Source: Lepidostoma basale (taxonomy: Eukaryota; Arthropoda; Insecta; Trichoptera; Lepidostomatidae). From it: DNA of 64,000 nt. The notes under the pieces are model-generated. The model was given only the letters and a program-made list of their open reading frames with translations. It had not been told where the DNA came from and searched no databases. A program made the translations under genes and the position numbers. The stretch lies in assembly GCA_022606425.2 (NCBI GenBank), contig JAHDVF020001598.1, positions 568,873-632,872 of the forward strand. Reading direction: 5' to 3'. Below, piece by piece: positions 1 to 10,329 of this stretch. Within the stretch, counting starts at the first letter, position 1. Each line of letters starts with the position of its first letter.

Positions 1-160
1 TATCACACATTCGTTTAAGAAATCTGATTTTTACTCCATTTTTTCTACTTTCATCCTTCTTTTGCCAGTTCCATGCCTCGCTTCCATAGATATTAACACC
101 ATTGTGCACTGCCATTTTAACCTGGAACATAAGACGTGCATTACTAACTGCTAAATTATT
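1..160 (-). mobile_element. RTE-A LINE fragment, cut by window edge
   Basis: Read on the minus strand, this encodes the C-terminal part of the RTE-A reverse transcriptase, beginning MAVHN and continuing with a degraded YGSEAWNWQKKDE block. Several in-frame changes show it is dead. It runs off the left edge, so its 3' end is not visible. Confidence 0.75.
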
Positions 161-461
161 TACAGCCCGCCACTGGGCTGCATTATTTTTAACAATGTAG
201 TGGTAGAATAGAGAGAGCGAGGCGACTCGAGTCATGTCCAAATATTAACTCTTCCGTCATGCATCCAATTCCTGGGGAGGACTATCGAAGACGCTAATTA
301 TGGAAAATTTTATTTTAAAAATTACACTGAAGAAGGACGAATACCATCCGAAATATGTTTGCGAAATGCGCAGTAGAGTGTTGTGTATATCTTCTTCTTC
401 TTCTTCTTCCTTGTTGTAGACCTATGTGACACCTAACAGTGTTTCAAATATAAACATTTAA

Positions 462-846
462 TAACATAACTAAATACCCATCACGCCGTCTCCTTGGAGG
501 AGTATATAGAAATAATAGACTGTAACACTTTTTATTCCTTACATACACCTCTCGCTTCCTCAACATTCATATATCACGTCATACACGCACGTCGATTTTT
601 CCGACTTCTCTATTATTTATTATTTCTTCATTAATTATTTCCATGTGTCCAAACCATCTTAATGTCTCTTTCATTATTTTGTTCATTACACTTTCATTCG
701 CACCGCATTCACTTCTTATATTTGCATTTGACACTCTGTCACACACAGTTTTCCACACGTTCGTCTAAGAGATCTCGTTTCTACTACAATTATTCTACTT
801 TACGCATTTTACCGGTTCCATGTTTCGCTTCCATACATAAGGGTCG
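462..846 (-). mobile_element. RTE-A LINE 3' end, degraded
   Basis: The minus-strand copy runs from the TYGSE-type block near 846 to the family's 3' terminus and tail (CTAAATA/ACTAA remnants) near 465. It is interrupted by small deletions, including loss of the GRPRKTWHDQ block near 600-640. Its truncated 5' end faces that of the next copy, a head-to-head pair separated by about 35 bases. Confidence 0.75.
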
Positions 847-883
847 GAATAAGAATACAGTATTGTTTAATTATTATCGATTG

Positions 884-1350
884 GCCGTTCACAATGGAGT
901 TCTGGTCCCAACCCTTATGTATGGAAGCGAAGAATGGAACTGGCAGAAGAAAGATGAGAGCAGAATAAATGGGTCCCTAAGACGTATGTGCGATAGAACG
1001 ATGTATGACAGAATCTCAAATGCTGATATTAGAAAGGAATGTAGAGCGAAATAAGGTATTATGAACAAAATTATGAAAGGATCGCTGCGTTGATTCGGAC
1101 GTTGGTGAAGAAAGAATGATTAAAAAAGTATACGTTAACGATGTGAATGGAGTACGAAGTCGAGGTAGACCGAGGAAAACATGGCATGATCAAATTGATC
1201 TAATTTTAAAGGTTGGTCATGTCAGAAGCCGGAAGAATCGACGTGCGTGTATGACTCGCTGTATGAATGTGGAGGAAGCTAGAGAGGTATGTCAGGATAG
1301 AGTAGTGTGGCGGTCCATTCTCGGGAAACGGCGTGATGGTTTGTTGTTGT
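884..1350 (+). mobile_element. RTE-A LINE 3' end (TTG-tail subfamily)
   Basis: 5'-truncated plus-strand copy. It encodes the NGVLVPTLMYGSE block, RRMC block, the basic GRPRKTWHDQI motif and the C-terminal CMNVEEAREVCQDR motif, broken by a stop near 1053 and a frameshift near 1090-1115. It ends in GTTTGTTGTTGTTG, a different tail from the TTAG-tailed copies. Short tandem repeats in place of poly(A) are typical of the RTE clade. Confidence 0.85.
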
Positions 1351-1936
1351 TGTGTTGTTTAAACAAAATTCTTAAGAAAAACCCTCAGAAAACGAAAAAA
1401 ACCGAAACTCATAAACTCAGAAACAGAAAAAAACTTACCCTCAGAAAACATTTATCTCTTAAATAATGTGTCGTTCTTCTTATTGTTTCTAATTAATCTT
1501 AATTTTAAAATTGTGTATTCTGATTAAAATTGTTTTTTTTGTTGTTTTTGTATTCTACCTATATGGTCATAAACGCTTTGGTTATGTACTGTAATGTTTA
1601 TGATTTAAAAAAAAAATTGAAATAAATTGAAAGAATTATTTTTAATATATATCTATAGGAATTCGGAGTGCGTCTGTAGTAGTCTTCCTCTTACTTGAAA
1701 CCGTATAAAAAATATCACAAAGAATCCAAGATCAACGCGTTGACTCGGAATTTTATTTTTTCAGGTCTTCCTATTTGTGGCGCAAGAAGAGCGTGTCCAA
1801 ATGCCGTGACAATAGGCCGCCGGTGGTCCAGGGAGCGGCGAGCAGCCACCGGAGGAGATGCCCGGACAGTGGACAGTGCACTGTGGGCTGAAGTCAGGAA
1901 ATATCTTACAGATAACCTACACACAATACGACCTAC

Positions 1937-2045
1937 TAACTAACTAAACATCACGCTGGTTCCCGGGAGGGTTAGGCAGAGAGGATGGACCGCCAAACTG
2001 TTCTATCCTGACATAACTCTCGCGCCTCTTCTAAATTCAGAAGAG
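1937..2045 (-). mobile_element. RTE-A LINE 3'-terminal scrap
   Basis: Only the last 100 or so bases of RTE-A remain: tail ACTAACTAAC, the GGGAGGGTTAGGCAGAG block and the reverse of the VCQDR region. It is joined directly to a SINE-1 body fragment. Confidence 0.7.
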
Positions 2046-2118
2046 TAGTCTGGTTTAGAATTCACGTGACAATAAAATGGTGATAGATTAGCTCAATTTT
2101 CATGCATCCTCATGACAC
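2045..2118 (+). mobile_element. SINE-1 body fragment
   Basis: The words TAGAATTCACGTGACAATAA and ATGGTGATAGATTAG match the central body of the tRNA-derived SINE seen complete at 3905-4195. The tRNA head is absent. Confidence 0.6.
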
Positions 2119-3014
2119 GTTTTGTTAATGTTAGAATTTTCATTTATTTATTTGATTCAGTGCAAAGCTAATTTAACTTAATGCAAAATTAAAAAAATAT
2201 TCGATTTGAAAATAAATGTGAGTAAAGAGAACTAGTTTTGTTAACATAAACTTTGTGATCACGAATCATTAGTGATTAATTGTCTGAATTCATAAATTAA
2301 AGTTAATATAAAAGCTTAAACAATAGCTGGTCGTTTAAAAATAAGATTATTTGACAACGCTGTTAAATTAGTCTTTGTCTTTTTCTGACAGACAGCAAAC
2401 GAGTCAGCAAGACACTTTTGTGTGGCTGCAGCCTTACAGAAACGGATCTCGACCATTTGAGAACCAGTGAGCCGAGCTCCTTAGCAGACCACGTCGCGGC
2501 TGATACGCTTATTAATTGCATTACGTTAGGATGTTTTTTTAACGGACCAAGGGTATTACCTCACACAGACCCTTTTTGTGCGCCACAAAAAAGCCAATGT
2601 ACACCAAGAATGAGAATTGAATTAAAGTTCTTTAAATATTTTCCATTGGCTCGTTTTTTCTTTGTTGGTTCGAGTTTCCCATTCTAGGGCTTTTTTTTTT
2701 TTATTATATTATTTTTTAACCTTTTTCGCTAGCACTCTAGGCTATTGTGGGAGGAAAGAATGAGAATACTTCACGCCTCCGAGTTTGGTTAGCCAACGGT
2801 ATTTCGGTGCGTGTAGATAGTTGAATGAAGAGCGCGCTTTTTATAAACGTTACAATTTTGAAATAGCGTTCCATTTTTTTTATTCTAAATTCGTTTTAAG
2901 ATCGCGATGCCAAAAAGCACACGGCGACACTTTAACACAATGGCTGTTGTCTCTGTAAGCAGAACCAAAAACCATTGAATCTAAATTTCGATAATTAATC
3001 AATTAATTAATTAA
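2119..3014. other. unassigned AT-rich region
   Basis: No gene or element recognised. A plus-strand open frame at 2418-2687 (89 codons) starts after a GACAGACAGCAAACGAGTCAG stretch, but its second half is poly-T-derived hydrophobic residues and it matches no family I know. I treat it as chance or an unidentified repeat. Confidence 0.4.
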
Positions 3015-3790
3015 AATCTAACCGTAACTGATATTTCTATGGTTGCTGAAAGTGAGGAGGAACTGCAGGAGCCCTTAGCAACTTTACAAGGCATTCTTCA
3101 AGATAGCTACAACATGAAGATAAATAAAGGCAAAACAAAGCTGTTGACTGTAGGCCGAACGCAACATCAGATGAGAGTAGTAATGTCAGGAGTTCCACCA
3201 AAGGAGTTTGTCTACCTCGGGAGCAAAATAACATGGGACGGCCGGTCTAAGAGCGAGGTCGACAGCAGTATACATCAGGCTAGGCTTGCATTTAATAAAA
3301 GGTCGAAAATAATATAATCAAATAATATAGACGTAAAACTGAGAATACTCCTCATCAAGACCTATGTATTGAGTATCTTGATGTACGGCTGCGAGACATG
3401 GTGCCTATCCGAAAGAGATAAGCGGAGACTAGAGGCTTTTGAGATGTGGTCCTATAGAAGACTATTAGGAATTTCCTGGAGAGACCACATTATGAATGAG
3501 GAAGTTCTTCAAGGAATCGAAGGAGGAAGGCACCTGCTCAGGACCTTGTCCGAAAGGCGTGCAAGATGGATTGGCCATGTAATACGTCAAGAAGGTCTCT
3601 TGCATGCCATAATGGAGGGTATGACCGAGGGGACAAACTCTAGGGGACGCCCACGCCGAGAGTACCTGGAGGACCTGTTGGTGGACGTGCGCTGCTCATC
3701 ATATGCAGATTTCAAAAGAGCCGCATAAGACAGGGAAGAATGGAAGAGAAGAATAGAAGAAATTGCTGCAAACCAATCCCAGGATTGAAA
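3015..3790 (+). mobile_element. RTE-D LINE, reverse transcriptase C-terminal half
   Basis: The copy opens at the reverse transcriptase catalytic region: the frame before MVAESEEELQ reads VTDIS where an active element has ADD. It continues through MKINKGKTK and VYLGSKIT into the RTE C-terminal blocks LMYGCETWCLS, RRLLGISWRDH, ARWIGHVIRQEG and RGRPRREYLEDL. Two stops (near 3317 and 3728) break the frame. It is clearly distinct from RTE-A, as the reverse transcriptase part is better preserved. No tail or target duplication was identified. Confidence 0.85.
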
Positions 3791-3796
3791 CTTTTT

Positions 3797-3911
3797 AACT
3801 AACCATAACAATCGAACCCATGTCAACCATGTGCAACCCATGTCTCGCCAAATCTGGTCTAGGTACTCTTGGCGAGGTCGTCCTCTGCCAATCGATCCCT
3901 CGACCATTCCA
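3797..3911 (-). mobile_element. RTE-D-like LINE C-terminal scrap
   Basis: The minus-strand frame reads MVEGSIGRGRPRQEYLDQIW, the RTE C-terminal basic block from a second, diverged copy, abutting the preceding plus-strand copy tail to tail. Confidence 0.65.
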
Positions 3912-4195
3912 TTATTATTATTTTGTTGAATCGCTCTTTACATCATGACAGCATGAGCAAAATCGATGTTAAGGGTATTATTATAGCTATCATAGTGATT
4001 CTCGTGACATGCGATAGATAGCGAATCTACCGCCATTTTATTGTCACGTGAATTCTACACCAGATCAAAAACAGTGTGACAATCACATTGCCCTCGCTGG
4101 GAATCGAACCCAGAACCTTCGGGGTGGCAGTCAATGCACGTACTACTCGGCCACGAAGGTCGTGATGACATATGATATATGGTATAGAAACTATA
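3905..4195 (-). mobile_element. SINE-1, tRNA-derived SINE, near full length
   Basis: Reading the minus strand from 4195, an A-box-like TGGCCGAGTAG is followed about 40 bases later by a pol III B box GGTTCGATTCC. The body has TAGAATTCACGTGACAATAA, ATGGCGGTAGATTCG and ATGATGTAAAGAGCGATTC, then a tail of AAT repeats near 3905-3925. The anticodon stem region is not folded like a working tRNA. Other pieces of the family lie at 2045, 12605, 19343, 19877 and 20106. Confidence 0.85.
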
Positions 4196-4334
4196 GTTTC
4201 CACATTCCATACGCGACCCTTATCCTTTGTATAGAGGCTAATTACTGCTCTCCTCTAGTCAAGCGGCGTATATCCCTCCTCCAAGCAATGATTAAATAGT
4301 TTATATATTATATCTTTGGCGATGAAATCATTTA

Positions 4335-4412
4335 TTATATTTTCATTCGACACTCTATCATACACAGTTTTTCCACACATTCGTCTAAGAGATCTCATTT
4401 CTACTGCATTTC
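4335..4412 (-). mobile_element. RTE-A LINE internal scrap
   Basis: About 80 bases matching the reverse of the EMRSLRRMC region (TTCGTCTAAGAGATCTCATTTCTACTGC), with both ends lost. It directly abuts the PAL-2 palindrome. Confidence 0.65.
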
Positions 4413-4414
4413 AT

Positions 4415-4622
4415 TACAAATAATAATTAAATAAAACGATTTTTTTATAAACTACTTCCACTTATTGTTTTTATTTTGACAGCGATCGGTTTCACCAGGC
4501 TATCTGGCATCGACAGACTGGACCAGTGTGTCGATGCCAGCTAGCCTGGCGAAACCGGTCGCTGTTGAAATAAAGACAATAAGTGGAAGTAGTTAATAAA
4601 AAACATCGTTTTATTTATTAAT
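4415..4622. mobile_element. PAL-2 fold-back element
   Basis: Two arms of about 100 bases are inverted copies of each other. The outer word AAATAAAACGAT and the inner words AACTACTTCCACTT, GTCGATGCCAG and GAAACCGGTCGCTG occur in both arms, meeting near 4517. There is no coding capacity. It is probably a non-autonomous fold-back or MITE-type element; the mobilising enzyme is unknown. Related copies lie at 10905-11003 and 11196-11310. Confidence 0.8.
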
Positions 4623-4623
4623 A

Positions 4624-4730
4624 TGTATGAATAAACGATAGTTTTCAAGGATTTTTATTATAATATTTATATATGACATGTTTCGCCCTTCTAAGGCATT
4701 ATCAAATGTGACGAAACTTCAACTTATATA
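4624..4730. mobile_element. PAL-1 left arm, split by insertion
   Basis: This arm carries TGACATGTTTCGCCCTTCTA and AAGGCATTATCAAATGTGAC. Its inverted partner lies at 6840-6955, and the intervening 2.1 kb is inserted DNA. The outer ends ATTAATATGTATGAA and TTTCATACATATTAAT still pair. Confidence 0.8.
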
Positions 4731-4751
4731 CACAAGTAAATTGAGCAAAAT

Positions 4752-4881
4752 TTTGTAATTAACGAAAATTGATGTAACTTTACTATTAAAATAATAAAAA
4801 AATTAATAAAATAATTTTAAGTTTTAAATAATTATTAGTTAAAAATGTATAAAGTCACATACATTTTCGTTAATTACCATA
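4752..4881. repeat. small inverted repeat, about 30-bp arms
   Basis: GTAATTAACGAAAATTGATG near 4755 and its diverged reverse complement near 4850-4880 (CATACATTTTCGTTAATTAC) flank about 70 bases of AT-rich sequence. It lies between the PAL-1 arm and the transposon at 4894. It may be a separate small MITE. Confidence 0.5.
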
Positions 4882-4893
4882 TTCTGGTCCCTT

Positions 4894-6836
4894 TACTATA
4901 CTCCGGCCGTTTTAAACTGAGTCTTGGGGCCATAAATGTCAATAGAGATAGGGATGGGAAGCGACCGTTGTCGATTTTTTCGTCGATCGATATACGATAC
5001 GATCGACTATAATGATTTTATATGATCTGTACGTTATGATATGTATGATGGGTCACTGGTGATTGGTCTTTACCAATTGCAGTGCGTGTTTTTTTTGTTG
5101 TTGCTATAAATGTGTTTACAGCAATTAAATAAATACATTCGTGTGTCAACACTCGTTGCGCACTATGGATAGTTTATTTTCGAACGTTGATTTGAAGAAA
5201 TTACATGGCGATATTAGCCCTCAAACTCCAACAGTGATTCACAACGTATGCACGGCCGCGTTTATTTGTGGTGTGAGTAGAGTGACAGTGGACCGAATAA
5301 AGACTGAATTATTGCAATTAGGCAGGCCCTGTACACCAAGAGCAAATTTTAAGAAACCAGAAACTGTCACCAATATTGACGATTTTGATAAAAGTGTGTT
5401 GAAGCGGACCGTTGGTTCATTTTATGATAGTGGAGAGTATCCGTCCGTGAGAACAATTACCTGATTTTAAATGCGGAAAAAATTCGATGAGAACACTCAT
5501 GAAGGAGATTGGGTTTAAGTATAAGAAAAATGCCGAAGGACGTAAATATTTAATGGAAAGAACAGTTGTTGTTTGTGCCAGAATGGACTTTTTAAGGAAA
5601 TTGGATTTACTTAGAAGAACAAACGATCAGCGGCCGCGTTTCTATCTGGATGAAACATGGATTAATCAAAACCATTCAGGAAAGCGTATGTGGCTTGGAA
5701 GCAACGATGAAGGTGGTTTCAAGAATCAGCCTGTAGAAAAAGGTCAACGATTGATAATTTGCCATGCGGGTTCCACAAGGACTGGCTTTGTTCCAGAAGC
5801 GAAGCTAATATTTAAAGCGGTAAAATCGAAGGATGCTGATTATCACACAGAAATGGATGGCAACACATATATGGCATGGTTTTCCGCATTCCTAAATGTA
5901 CTTGAACAGCCCTCAGTTAAAATCGTCGATAACGCAAGCTACCATTCAATGCAGTTGGAAAAGATACCCACAAGAAATACAAGGAAAGCCGAGATTCAAG
6001 AATGGTTAACAAATAAAAACATTCCATATTCCAGCAGAGAAATTATAGAAGAGTTAATAAGAAAAGTAAAAGCCAGTAACCCGCAGAAGGTCTACGCTTT
6101 AGACAATCTGGCAAATGAGCGAGCCAACGAAGTAATACGGCTGCCTCCACATCACTGTCAATATAAGCCAATAGAATTAATTTGGACACAAGTAAAGGGA
6201 GAAGTTGCAAATAATAATAATACATTCAAGACAGCAGATGTTGAAAATCACCTCCACCGAGCCATCGATAATGTCACACAAGAAGACTTGGCCAAATGTG
6301 TGAGACATGCCGAGGAACTTCAAAACAATGATCTACAGAAAGCTTGCTCAGAAAGCGAGATCACGCGCCGCTTATAATAAATTTGGCAGAAGACACTGAT
6401 GAAGAAGACTCCGATCGGGATTGATACATTTTTTTGTAATATAAACGGCTCTTTTAAGGGCCACAATATGATGTACTTTGTTTTTTATACTTAACTTTCT
6501 TTCTGTGTTTATAATATAGACATACGGTATACAAATTTTAAAATTAAACAATTTTTCGGTTTTTACTGGTATTTAATTTAGTATCTGGTAGTCACTAATT
6601 TCATACTAATTTAAACGCACATAAAACCTATAAATAAAGATTAATATCAAAACTTTGTTACCTCGTTAAAGTTTATGAACAAGATACGATAATAAACGTT
6701 ACTTATCGATATATTTATTTTATTGTTACGCCCAACCCTAAACCGTTCCATAAGGCCCATAAGTGCAAGCGAGATAGACAAAGGGAAATGATTTATGGCC
6801 CCAAGACTCAGTTCATTCCGATTTTACTATAGTGTA
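4894..6836 (+). mobile_element. Tc1/mariner-group transposon with DD81E spacing
   Basis: Terminal inverted repeats are visible as ACTGAGTCTTGGGGCCATAA at 4916 onward and its reverse complement at about 6790-6811, with a diverged outer part containing CTATA. Flanking TA dinucleotides fit TA target duplication. The single gene lies at 5141-6425. The whole unit is inserted inside a PAL-1 palindrome. The spacing between the last two catalytic acids is far longer than in Tc1 (34) or mariner (34); from memory it resembles the group described as DD82E, which needs a database check. Confidence 0.75.
5141..6425 (+). pseudogene. DDE transposase (DD81E), frameshifted
   Basis: The first frame (5141-5464; ATG at 5165 also plausible) has a helix-turn-helix-like GVSRVTVDRIKTELLQLG. 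The second frame (5487-6377) has an RNase H-fold DDE core: YLDETW with D55, VDNASYHS with D148 and PIELIW with E230, counting from its first Met, so 81 residues separate the second and third acids. The PPHHCQYKPIELIW motif is typical of the IS630/Tc1/mariner group. One base is missing near 5461, and another shift near 6370 cuts off an acidic tail (EDTDEEDSD) ending at about 6425. Apart from these breaks the protein looks whole, about 420 residues. It would have cut and pasted the element in the nucleus. Confidence 0.85.
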
Positions 6837-6839
6837 TAC

Positions 6840-6996
6840 AAATTGCAACGAGTTGAAGTTTCGTCACATTTGATAATGCCTTAGAAGGGCGAAACATGTC
6901 GTACATAAATATTATAATAAAACTCCTTGAAAACTATCGTTTTTTCATACATATTAATATTTAATATGAAGTTTTACATCATTGTTCAAGAAATAT
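6840..6996. mobile_element. PAL-1 right arm and outer end
   Basis: Inverted partner of 4624-4730: CACATTTGATAATGCCTTAG, GGGCGAAACATGTC, then AAACTATCG and the outer end TTAATATGAAGTTTTACATC, ATTGTTCAAGAAAT. The outer end word recurs at 15920, 31755, 41375, 45660 and 49850, marking it as the family terminus. Confidence 0.75.
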
Positions 6997-7024
6997 TGGA
7001 TTACGCATTGCAAGTTCAGGTGTA

Positions 7025-7285
7025 GGAATACAGCAATCCGAGAAATCTGCGAGGTCGAAGATGTGGTCAGATGGGGACGTCAAAGGCGGCGATACTGGCA
7101 TCAACACGTAGAAAGGATGAGCTCAAATTGGATACCACACATAGCTCTCCATGGAACGTTAAATGGACAACGCCGACCAGGAAGACCCCCGAAACGGTGT
7201 GGTGGAGAGAAAGCTGGAGTTCAGCGTCTCAAGAGGACCCGCCTGAAATAACAGACTCCTGAGTCTACCAAAAGTGAAGAAGAAG
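7025..7285 (+). mobile_element. RTE-E LINE 3' end with 13-bp target duplication
   Basis: The coding remnant reads NTAIREICEVEDVVRWGRQR, then YWHQHVERM and RRPGRPPKR, with one frame shift near 7200, ending in a GAAGAAGAAG tail. AAGTTCAGGTGTA occurs immediately before (7012-7024) and after (7286-7298), an exact 13-bp target duplication. This proves a single 5'-truncated, dead-on-arrival insertion of about 260 bases. Confidence 0.85.
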
Positions 7286-7299
7286 AAGTTCAGGTGTAT

Positions 7300-7837
7300 G
7301 TTGTTTTATGATTGTTTGGACCAACTTGCAGGATAGTATTCGATAGTACCTATATAGTAATAATGAACACCTGTGTTTTGGCGGTGCCTTCAGACAGAGT
7401 GGCCCGACATCGGTAGCGGACAAAGGGGAGTTACGACTTACAAATAGAGCGGCCGATACGAGATAAGGAAGATGCTGTAAATCTGGGGGGAATAGTAAAC
7501 GGAGTGTTCGCAGCTAACAGCCTATAAAACCGGAATGCCGACCTAAATAATAATTGTGCTGGTCGTAAATTTAAATCTTTATAGACGGTAGGAAGCCGTA
7601 GCCACCGACGCGACGGCTGGGACACGGAATATTTGAAATTGGATTTAATTATTATTTTATCAAGTGCGTATCTACAATACAATCTTTGTGTTTGGTATTC
7701 ATATTTTATTTACATATCAAAATTAATTGTCAGACATGAAGAGGGAGGCCGCTGTGGCAATTTACGACACCAGTGTCCATGAATACGTTATTGACGAGCT
7801 CTCAGTATTGTAATTATTATCTCGGAAAATAACCATC
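7300..7837. other. unassigned region
   Basis: No recognised gene. A moderately GC-rich stretch at 7380-7640 (containing ACGCGACGGCTGGGACACGG) has short frames on both strands without family motifs. It may be an old unidentified element. Confidence 0.35.
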
Positions 7838-8463
7838 ACTTATCATCATCATCATCAACCGTCTGTCATCCACTGCTGAATGTAGGCCTCTCCCAAAGCC
7901 CGCCACCGCCCCCTATCCATTGCCGCTCCCATCCATCCATGTCCAGCAATCCTCTTCAGATCGTCGGTCCAGCGGGCAGGTTGACGTCCAACTGTACGGA
8001 ATCCTGTACGCGGTCTCCACTCCAGAACCCGTCTTCCCCATCGGCTGTCGGTTTTCCGACAGATATGGCCAGCCCACCGCCACTTCAGCCCGCCTATCCG
8101 TAGAGCCACCTCAGTCACCTTGGTTTGTTGTCGAATAAATTCGTTTCTAAATTGTCCCTCAAGGTTATTCCAAGCATGGCTCTTTCCATGGCGCGCTGGG
8201 CAACCTTGAATCTGTAGACTAGACCTATTGTCAATGTCCACGTCTCGGCTCCGTACGTCATGACTGGCAAAACGCACTGGTTGAAGACTTTAGTCTTGAG
8301 GCATTGTGGTATTTTGGAAGTGGACGTAATTTCCCAAAGGCCCAACCCAACTGAATTCTTCGGTCGGCTTCTTTCTCGAAATTGTTTCGTCCTAATTGTA
8401 TGATTTGGCCAAGATATGTATTCTTGTACCACTTCGAGAGCCGACCCATCGACGGTTACTGAT
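7838..8463 (-). mobile_element. RTE-B LINE 3' part
   Basis: The minus-strand frames encode the RTE blocks FNQCVLPVMTYGAETWTLT, MERAMLGIT, RQQTKVTEVALRIGGLKW, WAGHIC and GRPPARWTDDLKRIAGHGWM-like, ending ALGEAYIQQWMTDG, then a GATGATGATGAT tail at 7838-7857. Compared with the copy at 11510 it is truncated at 8463 and lacks about 8 bases near 8325. Confidence 0.9.
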
Positions 8464-8544
8464 GGAAAGAACCACCATCCATCACTTATGTTTTAGTGAA
8501 TAAGAAATTTCAGATAAACTTGGAATTAATTATTATTTTGAAGC

Positions 8545-8990
8545 CTGTGTTCTGCCAGTTGGTACTTATGGTCTTGAAACTGTAACATTGTCCTAACAAA
8601 GTGACGAGAAACTACGAGTGACCCAAAGAGCCATTGAAAGAGCCATTTTAAGAAAGCCTAATACACAGATTCAGAAATGATACGGTGAGAGAAAAAACAA
8701 AGGTCACTGACATCATCCACCGGGTGGCGACTCTAAAATGGCAACGGGCAGGTCACGTAGCCAGAAGCTCAGATGAAAAATGGACAAGAAGACTACTGAC
8801 TTGGATACCGTGGACGGCAAAGAGAAGTGCAGGGCGACCGCAACTACGGTGGAACGATGATCTGAATAGACACGTCGGAATAACCTGGATAAAGTCTACA
8901 CAAGACAGAGTGACATGGAAGCGAATGGAGGAGGCCTTTGTCCAGGAGTAGACGGGAATAGGCTGAGGAAGAAGAAGAAGAAGATAAACT
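8545..8990 (+). mobile_element. RTE-C LINE 3' end
   Basis: Coding remnant: a degraded CVLPVGTYGLET block, LRVTQRAIERAIL, then KTKVTDIIHRVATLKWQ, RAGHVARSSD and SAGRPQLRWNDDLNRHVG, ending KRMEEAFVQE before a stop where its relative at 31.3 kb continues WTGIG. The tail is GAAGAAGAAGAAG. It shares architecture with RTE-B but is a separate family. Confidence 0.85.
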
Positions 8991-8999
8991 TAAAGCGTT

Positions 9000-9136
9000 A
9001 ACACTGTAGAATTCCATAATGACGAATTTTTTATGAATTAAAACACTGTTTTTCCACTTTTGAGTTTACACTGTAGAATTCCACCATGACGAATTTTTTT
9101 ATGAATTAAAACACTGTTTTTTCCACTTTTGAGTTT
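9000..9136. repeat. tandem duplication of a 68-bp unit
   Basis: Two adjacent copies of a unit containing ACACTGTAGAATTCCA, ATGACGAATTTTTTATGAAT and CTTTTGAGTTTA, differing at a few bases. After the second copy comes GACAAGTTTCGAAGGCTTTA followed by its partial complement, so the unit may be the arm of a palindromic element. Confidence 0.75.
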
Positions 9137-9379
9137 ATTTTTTTGACAAGTTTCGAAGGCTTTACACCTTCATCATCGGGTTAGTCATCATCATCAGTTT
9201 AAATCGTTCTCGTTTATGGGTTAACACTCTGTAACTATCATTTTGCTAGAAAGAGACACTTTTCACCATAGTGAGACATAATAAATTTATAAGATATATT
9301 GAATTTAATGATGCCCTAATAACGCTATATCACTGGGTTGCATACCTGTATACCTAATTAACTTATTATATTTCATTAA

Positions 9380-9430
9380 TAAAAATGAAAAGGAACGTTT
9401 TCTAGAAGCTTTATTATATTTTATATAAAA
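9380..9430. mobile_element. PAL-1 arm fragment, host of RTE-A insertion
   Basis: ACGTTTTCTAGAAGCTTTAT and TATTTTATAT match a PAL-1 arm. The RTE-A copy at 9443 entered here, duplicating TATTTTATATAAAA. A degraded piece (TTCTTGGACAATGATGTAAA) continues beyond it near 10147. Confidence 0.6.
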
Positions 9431-9442
9431 AAAATTTAAAAA

Positions 9443-10070
9443 ATAACTAACTAACCATCACGCCATTTCCCCGGAGGGATAGGCAGAGAGGATGGATCGC
9501 CACAATGCTCTGTCCTGGCATACCTCTCGGGATTCCTTTACATTCATACATCGTACCATGCACGCACATCGATTATTCCGACTTCGAATGTGGCCGCCTT
9601 TTAGTAATTGATTAATTTGGTCATACCATGTTTTCCTCGGTCGTCCTCGGCTTTTTTTTCCACTCACGCTGCTTGTGTACAACTTTTTAACCATTCTACT
9701 CTCGTCCATTCGTTCCATATGTCGAAACCATCTCAGGGATCCTTTTTTAATTTTATCCATGATGCATTCATCTGTCTTACATTTCTCTCTTATTTCATCA
9801 TTCGGTATTCTAGCATACAACGTTTTCTCGCACATTCTTCTTAGTGATCTCATTTCTACGGCGTTTATCCTGCTTACATCCTTCTTTTGCCAGCTCCAAG
9901 CTTCACTTCCATACATGAGGGTTGGCATTAGAACTCCATTGTGTACTGCCATCTTTGCTACTGTGGATATATTTCTATTTGCATTAATGACTTTAAGTGC
10001 GTCATTTATTTTATTCCCAACACCAACCCTTCCTTCGATGTCTTTCTCCATTTTCCGTCTCTTGTAAACA
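9443..10070 (-). mobile_element. RTE-A LINE 3' end, youngest-looking copy
   Basis: An uninterrupted minus-strand frame (10135 to 9458; the element itself starts near 10070) covers the end of the reverse transcriptase and the C-terminal domain: KINDALKVINANRN, MAVHNGVLMPTLMYGSEAW, RRMCEKTLY, GSLRWFRHMERMDESRMV, GRPRKTWYDQINQ and CMVRCMNVKESREVCQD. It ends with a TTAGTTAGTT tail. TATTTTATATAAAA flanks both sides (9417-9430 and 10077-10090), a 14-bp target duplication. The open frame suggests recent insertion, although the copy has no endonuclease or catalytic domain. Confidence 0.9.
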
Positions 10071-10329
10071 TGTATGTATTTTATATAAAATGTATGGAAA
10101 ATAATCATTTGGGTAGCTATGTCAGCTACCTCCAACTTAAATTTTGTTTCTTGGACAATGATGTAAATCTCCTTTTTATAATTAAAACCTTACAAAGAAA
10201 TTTTTCATTCGTATTATTATATTTCGTTAAAGTTTTATTACTTTTACGACTTTTTTGTGACCGCATATATATTATATAAAGTGTACCAGTATCATATAAT
10301 CAGTAGAAAAAGTAACGAAAAATAATATT

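Noticed and set aside
463..1350. Single LINE insertion inverted by twin priming
   Set aside because: Both halves carry complete 3' ends with different tails, so they are two insertions.
4100..4195. Possible tRNA gene on the minus strand
   Set aside because: A and B boxes are present but there is no acceptor stem pairing and the sequence continues into a repeated SINE body with an AAT tail.
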